Shown one piece after another: positions 58,238 to 64,000 of a stretch of DNA of 64,000 nt. The stretch comes from Voacanga thouarsii (lineage: Eukaryota > Streptophyta > Magnoliopsida > Gentianales > Apocynaceae). The first letter of the stretch is position 1, and the number at the start of each line of letters is the position of its first letter. The notes below the pieces were generated by a model. That model saw nothing but the letters and a program-made list of their open reading frames with translations. It was not told the DNA's origin and searched no databases. The translations under genes were made by a program, and so were the position numbers. The DNA lies in the NCBI GenBank assembly GCA_026120185.1, contig JANUWF010001783.1:1581001-1645000 (forward strand). Reading direction: 5' to 3'.

Positions 58238-58953
58238 CCAATAGGCAGCCAAGTACCATAAGTTTGTGTTGGTTCTTGATCCTAAGTTTCATTTTAGGTC
58301 TTCTTGGCATAAATCAATAGATGCAATATACTCCTCCATATAGGGGACATATAAATTAATTAAATCTTGGTACCAAGTATTTAGATCGTAATGTTCCAGA
58401 TTACAGTGCATATTTCTGAGAATAGAAGCATCTCAATGCAAGACTAACTAACAACATAGTTAAGAAGTAAAAAATTTTCTTCTTGTTTGAGAATATTAAG
58501 GTATTTTTATTGCAATTTAGCTCCGAAATTAGATAAGAAAAGACATTTTCTAATCTGAAATTTTTTTGAATACCATTGACTCGAGCTAGAAGTTTCTTTT
58601 ACTTATGAAATATTTGTTTTCAAGTTCGTATTACATGTAAATTAGGACCTAGTATTTTTTTTTTTTACTTTTAAAAATATGTGTTGAAGAAATTCATGAT
58701 GTAGAATTAAATTCTTACTATGGTGCACTTGTTGGGAACTTTTTTTTAGAAAAATTATGTTTTAAAAATTTTCACGAAAAAAAATTTTATACAAATAAAT
58801 TTTATTTGTAATAATTTTTTTTGCAAAATATTTACTTTAATAAATTATTTATAAAATTTAAAATCATATTTAAGTTAAAATGAACGTAATTCCAACTTAA
58901 GTACACTTTTAAATAACATTGAAAAATTTTTTGTCAACTGTCACCATAAAAAC
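58238..58953. other. AT-rich flank with empty copia target site
   Basis: Copy of 25,002-25,723 with no gene. CACCATAAAAACTACCTTAA at 58,942-58,961 is the unoccupied site corresponding to the young copia insertion. Confidence 0.8.
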
Positions 58954-60160
58954 TACCTTAAAAAAGACAAGGCAGCCTACTCTTGTAAATAATTTTAAAA
59001 AAAATAAAAAAACAATGCAACCTAGCCAAAGTCTAGGTTAAAATACTAATGATAAAACAAATAAAAAAAAAAAGGAAGATAGGGAAACCTAACCAAAGTT
59101 AAATTCCTACCATGGTCTCTAATTATGAATAACGAACATGAAACTGAAACTTAATCAACAATCATACCAAAACAAAATTCTGAATATTAGCAAATGGGCA
59201 AAATATGTCAGTCATCTTTAAACTTTTACAAATTTTAACTTCCACTAACATTCTATCAATTAAAACTGTTAAGTGCTCATTAAAGTTCATTATATGGCAC
59301 CCACATGACTTGTTTTATGGGTATTTTTATCTACCCATAACCCTCACAATGTGACGCCAAATCTAATTCTAATTTTTACAAAATAACTTCTATATAAGAC
59401 AGAAAAAGACTATTGTGACATGTGCATCTCTCATTTTTCCTTTTAGATCTTTTTTTTTTCTTTTTAGCAATTCATTTTTCCTTTCAAATCTATTTTTCCA
59501 TTATGTAGCAATGTCAAGAAAATTGCTATCCATTGAGAATTGAATTTGGTCTCTTTAAATTTTTTTTTTTTTAACATCTCTCACTTTTCCTTTTAGATTT
59601 TTTTTTCTTTTTTAGTAATTCACTTTTCCTTTCAGATTTATTTTTCGATTATGTAGAGATGCCAAAGAAATTGCCATTTATCAAAAACTGAATTTGGTTT
59701 TGTTTTGTTTTTTTTTGTTTTTTTGTTTTTTTTTTTTTTTTGCTCTCCATCGAGAGTTGAATTTGGTCTCTTTCTTTTTTTTCCCTCAGCTTTATGTCTA
59801 AGTTTTATTTATTAAATAGTAAAATCTATTATTTTTGTTGTATGATTAGATTTGATGATGTACGAAAGAATAATCCTAAGATTATTGAGCTGTATAAGAG
59901 GCATGGAGTCAAATATTGAAATTGTTGTTGATAATACGAAGAAATTTGAAAAGAAGATAACGAGATAAAAGAAAAATATTTTGGAAGTAAAAAAGAAGGG
60001 AATGAGAGTTAAAATTTAGTAGCTTTGTATTGTACTTGAACTTTTATTGTCGGAAGGTTATTTTTTAAGTATTTCAAATATTCTAAAGTTAAAATCACGT
60101 ATTTTAAAGTTTGAGTATAAATTTTAAAAATTTTAAAAATAACTAACATGTTTTGTTCCT
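58954..60160. mobile_element. Mutator-like terminal-inverted-repeat element, copy 2
   Basis: Right terminal repeat 60,055-60,150 is present; the left one is partly deleted (about 60 bp missing after AACTTCCACTA at 59,249 relative to copy 1). T-rich blocks and the exon-like fragment are kept. Confidence 0.5.
59851..59919 (+). pseudogene. Exon-like C-terminal fragment, copy 2
   Basis: Identical 69 bp to 32,010-32,078, including the stop; preceded by TATGATTAGA instead of TGTGATTAGA. Confidence 0.35.
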
Positions 60161-60354
60161 TAATAAATTAAAGGAAACACTAAGTAAGCAGACGGCCAAA
60201 GAAAAGCACGTGGATGGTCAGATTTCATCTCAATCGACTTTACCCTATCTATTTTAGCTTGTACTGTCCTATCGCTTTAGGGTGCAACCGGATAGAAATT
60301 TGTTTGAGATGAATTTGGTTGGATATAATAAAAAATTATTAAATATATGGAATT
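60161..60354. other. Unassigned sequence between the terminal repeat and EPRV RT
   Basis: No coding or element signal recognised; somewhat less AT-rich than its surroundings (GGGTGCAACCGGATAG at 60,279). Confidence 0.4.
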
Positions 60355-60624
60355 TAAGTGGGGCTAGAAAGATAATATGATGTATCGTGAGTATATAGAA
60401 TTAAGGAACAAGTACTTTGCTAAACTCCCAAATCCCTTAGGAAAGGTAGTTGCAGAAAAATGGGTTGAATCCCTAGGAAGACAACCAGTAGTAGGTATAA
60501 CCACTAGGATTCAAGTCTTCCAATCTATAAAGTAGTATTTCATAGGCCCTAACAGATTTTCTATGAAATTAGTTACTTCTTCAACTGTCATTGTATAATT
60601 GCATCTCTACAATATATTAAGAGT
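60355..60624 (+). pseudogene. Unassigned EPRV polyprotein fragment
   Basis: Frame from about 60,378: MMYREYIELRNKYFAKLPNP, then GKVVAEKWVESLGRQPVVGI and a stop at about 60,533; decayed sequence to the start of RT. It precedes RT, so a polyprotein piece is likely; not recognised. Confidence 0.4.
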
Positions 60625-61150
60625 AAAAGACAGTTTTATTTACTCAAAGTTTGATCTTTTGTCATGATTCTAGCAAATAACAATGCATGAAGATAGTATC
60701 CCTTGGACAGCATTCATAGTTCCTAATGGCCATTATGAATGGTTAGTAATGTCATTTGGATTGAAAAATGCACCTTTTGTTTTCCAAAGAAAAATGGACA
60801 ATATCTTCAAAAACATTCCATTTATAGTATGTTATATAGATGATATACTAATATTTAGTAAAAGTAGAAAAGAACACATAAATCATTTAAAAGGATTTTT
60901 TGATTTATGTATTCAACATGGTGTTATTCTTTCAAAAGAAGAAAATGTCTTTAGGGAAGTATCAAATAGAATTCTTAGGATTTATAATTGGCAAATGACA
61001 AATTAAGTTAATGGATCACATTGCCAAAACAATCTTAGAAAAAGAAATGGATTTTACTAATCTAAAATCTCTTCAATCATTTTTAGGCTTATTAAATTAT
61101 TGCAGAACCTATATTCCTAATTTTAGCAAATTAGTAGAACCACTTTATGC
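60625..61150 (+). pseudogene. Caulimovirid reverse transcriptase, broken
   Basis: Motif A remnant YSKFDLLS with stops at the following Gly and Trp positions; then HEDSIPWTAFIVPNGHYEWL, MSFGLKNAPFVFQRKMD and the catalytic CYIDDILIFSKS, HGVILSKEE. A frameshift near 60,950 moves the reading frame: EFLGFIIGK, LQSFLGLLNYCRTYIPNFSK and LVEPLYAKT continue in another frame. GHYEW, FQR-MD and LGLLNY-RTYIP are typical of Caulimoviridae rather than gypsy RT. The N-terminal RT part is missing. RT copies the pregenomic RNA in active viruses. Confidence 0.85.
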
Positions 61151-61535
61151 CAAAACCTGATCCCATGGTCAAATAAAATTTAATAACCAAGATGTAAAAT
61201 TAGTCAACAAAATAAAAGAAGCAATTAAATCATTACCCTCTTTAGAACTACCACCCCCAGATGCATACACTTTAGTAGAAGTAGATGGAAGTTTGGATGG
61301 ATGGGGAGAAGTTTTAAAATGGAAACCGTTTAAAGAAGATAAGTGGAATAATGAAAAAAATTAGTAATTACTGCTTTTATTTGCTCGTTCATATAATATT
61401 TGCTCATTCAATGAACACGAAGCATCTATGGATTTAAACAAGTCCTTATTATTACTTGTTTCTACATAATGCATTATTCTAACTCTAAACTCAGGAATTG
61501 AGCTTAAAACCTTTTCTACCTATTTGATTCAGATA
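61151..61535 (+). pseudogene. Caulimovirid RNase H, broken
   Basis: After a stop near 61,158: FNNQDVKLVNKIKEAIKSLP, LELPPPDAYTLVEVDGSLDG (catalytic Asp in VDGS), WGEVLKWKPF, a frame break near 61,360, then HEASMDLNKSLLLLV and ELKTFSTYLIQIE. Ends at the inversion junction. Confidence 0.75.
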
Positions 61536-61559
61536 GAACAAAGCTTGTTGGATATTATT

Positions 61560-62450
61560 ACTATTCTTGCCCATCATCATCCTCTTTTTCAATTCCTATA
61601 TAATTACTGAACCTAGTACTAACATTTCCATTAATGTCAATATAATACTAAGCACTGGTTGGAGCTACTAATGGTTCGTCTAAAATTTTGTTGATATTCC
61701 AGGTTTCCCCTCAAAGATTATGATTTTCTATTTTCTTTCATTGTAGTACTTTTATTCCTTTACTGGCTAAGAATCTAACTATTTCTATTTCCTTAACTGT
61801 ATAACCTACATTATTTCCTGAACTTATTTTTCCCATGATATTCTGACAAATTAATAGATTTTCAGCATTTTCTATCATATTATATCCATTGCTTTTGACC
61901 ACTATTTTATAGTGTTCATGCATTTGGTCAATGGGAAATAGATAATCTGGTAATATATAAACTATTTGACTATTTTGAATCATATCTACTTCCATATTTC
62001 CTATTATAGATGTTATGATATCATTATGCCTTGTATCAAGGAGTCCAATAAAAACTTTAGTTTCTATTTCTTTTCTGTGGATTCCTTTAATACCTATCAT
62101 AATACATCCTAAGTGAAATAATTCATTGCTTTCTCTTAACAATGAATCCCTACTTTCTCTAGTAATTATTGGTAAAATTGACGAACTTTTATCATTAGGA
62201 CTTGATACTAAATTTTCTCTATATAGGTTAACTAGTTTATGATTTCTACTAGGACTATAATTATACAAATATTTAGGGGGCAATAGGTTGGATCTTATTA
62301 TCCCTACAATTCTCTAATTGTTGTTCTAGATTAACAACAGTTTCTACAATCTTAAAAGGTCTAATCTTTTTAACTTTGTCAATTACCCTTTCTATTCTAC
62401 CATAAGTAACTATATTCAATTTTTCTTTATTAACACTCCTGTGGATGTCA
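61560..62450 (-). pseudogene. Caulimovirid movement protein, copy 2, broken
   Basis: Open for 181 residues (62,283-61,738): KYLYNYSPSRNHKLVNLYRE, GCIMIGIKGIHRKEIETKV, FIGLLDTRHND, VYILPDYLFPIDQMHEH, EIEIVRFLASKGIKVLQ. Upstream NIVTYGRIERVIDKVKKIRP is in another frame because the G run at 62,275 has five bases against four in copy 1. Downstream of TGA 61,738 a further piece reads DEPLVAPTSA and YYIDINGNVSTRFSNYIGIE. The conserved 30K-superfamily Asp (LLDTRH) is present. Copy 1 lacks this frameshift but has a stop. Confidence 0.82.
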
Positions 62451-62699
62451 TCCTAAAATTTCTCTATGTCTTCCCAGCTATGGACTAATCCATTGGTCAT
62501 GAGGTTATAAACACTATACTTATGTAAGATCCAGTATTCCAGGATCTCGACTTCACCTAGATCAACAATCTCATGGATTATTCTAAATTCAGACTATTAT
62601 TCAGGTATATCCAAAGTCTCAACTCTATAAGTCATAGGTTTTTCCAAGTGGCAAAAATATGAGATTTTGGTTTTGTTACAAGTTTCTTTCCTATTTCTA

Positions 62700-63475
62700 A
62701 ACCTTTTAAAGATTTACTAATAAAGTTTAATTTATTAGAGATTTCAGTATCTCTTATTGGAGTTTTTATTTTTTCAATTATTTCAAGCAACAATAGGATT
62801 CTTACATTATTTTGCCTGATAAGAACTTTATCACTTGGGGTCGTGATATTTTTATTTATAATGTTATTTTTATCAAAGATACCTACAGATTCTTCTAAAA
62901 TATTTTCTGCTTTCTATTAAAGTAGCTTGATAATTAGGATTATTTATTAGATCACTCATTATGGATTCCTAATATCATTTTACAATGTTTATCTATTGAA
63001 GATTGTATCTTCTTACTTTGTTCTAACAATTGTTTTACCTCTAAAATTTCTTTCATAGTATTTCTAAGATTTGTTGGATTTATATGTTAGGATGTACTAA
63101 TCCTAATATTATCTAACTTAAATCTTCTTTAGTAGGAAGATTTCTAAACTTCTTAACGTGTAATCCATTTTTAATGTAATCTAAATTAGATTTTATTTGT
63201 TCTATTTCTAAAATAATTTTATCTCTATGTTCTAGATGTGTTCTTGATAAATCAGATAAAACTTGGTTTTGTTTTAATTGATTGTTAAAGAGGATTGTTA
63301 CTAAATCTATTTCTAGATTAAGTTAGTTGTCTAAACCATGAAAGAAGTGTTCAAATTTATAATTTGAAATTCGTCCCTCAAAATTACACCATATTTGATA
63401 TTTATCCAAAGTTGTTTTTTGGACAAAAATCTTGTCTGCAAAATCTAAATATTCTAACTTCTTTCTTTCCCATTT
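62700..63475 (-). pseudogene. EPRV ORF1-like coiled-coil protein, copy 2
   Basis: Copy of 33,010-33,812: DKYQIWCNFEGRISNYKFEH, LVTILFNNQLKQNQVLSDLS, with one stop (LN*LNLEID region) not in copy 1 and slightly different downstream lesions. Confidence 0.6.
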
Positions 63476-64000
63476 TTATCAGTTTTTTCTATATTTAGAG
63501 ATTAGAAACATGCTTCCTTTGTTAACTATCCTAGATGAGTATTATCTATCATCTTCTGCAAACTACTAGTTCAGTTTCTCTTAGGCTTATCAGTTTTATT
63601 TTTTTGGCATATTAAGGCTCACACCATCAAACCTATTTGCTGCCCCTCTTAGGTCTTATGCGAAGCAACTAGATTCTTTTGCCCTTCCACCACTACTTTC
63701 AACTTTACACCATAAGCACGAGTAATAACCGCAAAATTAAGATAATAGTTCATGTAACGTTATTTTCATCAGTATACTTGTTACTAACATAAAGATATTT
63801 AGGAATTGTGTATCATACGTGGGTTTTTGATGGTAAATCATCGTCACAAAACACTAAATGGTTACCCAAATATGTTTATATTAACACCCAATATACTTAG
63901 CACATAATGAATATTGGAAAGCTAAGTTAAAACCATTAAATTTGAAGAGAAACAAGAGATTTTATTACATCAAACTGGAGAGTTTTGAGAGATCAAAAAC
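63476..64000 (-). other. EPRV leader region, copy 2
   Basis: Copy of 33,813-34,327 on the minus strand. The primer site and promoter seen at 34,429-34,534 in copy 1 would lie just beyond the window end. Confidence 0.5.

Larger units (their letters stand above)
54578..64000 (+). repeat. Segmental duplication, copy 2 (continues past window)
   Basis: From AAATTGAAACCACCATCAAC onward it follows copy 1 from 21,329, offset 33,249 bp at the start. The breakpoint has short shared sequence (TTGAAA) with the interrupted integrase. It lacks the young copia and retains 60,050-61,892, absent from copy 1. The last bases equal copy 1 at about 34,327. Confidence 0.92.
60161..64000. mobile_element. Endogenous pararetrovirus, copy 2 (continues past window)
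   Basis: Plus-strand RT and RNase H (60,625-61,535) meet, head to head, a minus-strand block with movement protein (62,450-61,560), ORF1 (63,475-62,700) and leader (64,000-63,476). The inversion junction lies at about 61,535-61,590. The block right of 61,893 matches copy 1. Confidence 0.8.

Noticed and set aside
60683..61006. Treating this RT fragment as a gypsy element
   Set aside because: GHYEW, FQRKMD and the later LGLLNYCRTYIP pattern, plus the neighbouring movement protein and absence of integrase, fit Caulimoviridae better than gypsy.
1..64000. Host protein-coding gene, rRNA or intact tRNA
   Set aside because: No exon series with plausible splice sites, no rRNA-like GC-rich blocks, and the only tRNA-like signal (38,341-38,412) lacks a convincing acceptor stem. 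A gene predictor with RNA-seq support would be needed to overturn this.

Overview
This window looks like gene-poor, AT-rich nuclear DNA of a flowering plant, most likely a eudicot; I cannot name the species. It consists almost entirely of nested, decayed retroelements plus an endogenous pararetrovirus (EPRV, Caulimoviridae-like). The plant assignment rests on Athila-type Ty3/gypsy elements with a tRNA-Asp primer site, Ty1/copia elements with a tRNA-Met primer site, large chromovirus-type LTRs ending in GTGTTACA, Mutator-like transposase sequence and caulimovirid movement-protein and reverse-transcriptase sequence. I found no intact host gene.

Layout. 1-11.0 kb: fragments of Athila-type LTRs in both orientations (one with its primer site and a gag-like remnant), two LTR pieces of the GTGTTACA class, and a palindrome-rich LTR-like stretch. 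11.3-17.5 kb: an Athila derivative with a partly triplicated 5' LTR, a reversed copia half-LTR inside it, an internal deletion fusing gag-pro to the integrase tail, and a truncated 3' LTR. 17.5-20.6 kb: 5' end of a minus-strand copia. 20.66-25.0 kb: a deleted copia with its target-site duplication, split by a solo Athila LTR that has its own duplication. 25.7-31.1 kb: a younger copia element, one reading frame broken by three stops, lacking its RT half and 3' LTR. 31.1-32.2 kb: a Mutator-like terminal-inverted-repeat element with a small exon-like fragment. 32.2-37.7 kb: rearranged EPRV. 37.8-42.4 kb: LTR pieces. 42.4-45.3 kb: Mutator-like transposase 5' part. 45.3-48.5 kb: another large LTR. 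48.5-54.6 kb: a near-full-length but dead Athila gag-pol split by a solo LTR.

At 54,578 the Athila integrase stops and a direct second copy of the block beginning at 21,329 starts. It runs to the window end, giving at least 9.4 kb of duplication 33.25 kb apart. The copies differ by the young copia (copy 1 only, with an empty site in copy 2) and by a 1.84 kb deletion (copy 1) that removed the EPRV RT/RNase H and one terminal inverted repeat, both of which survive in copy 2. These differences give a relative order: EPRV integration and old copia first, then segmental duplication, then copia insertion and deletions.

Nothing here suggests a functional multi-gene system. The most interesting material is the segmental duplication, the EPRV mosaic with an ORF I cannot identify, and the recurring palindromic motif clusters inside the LTRs.
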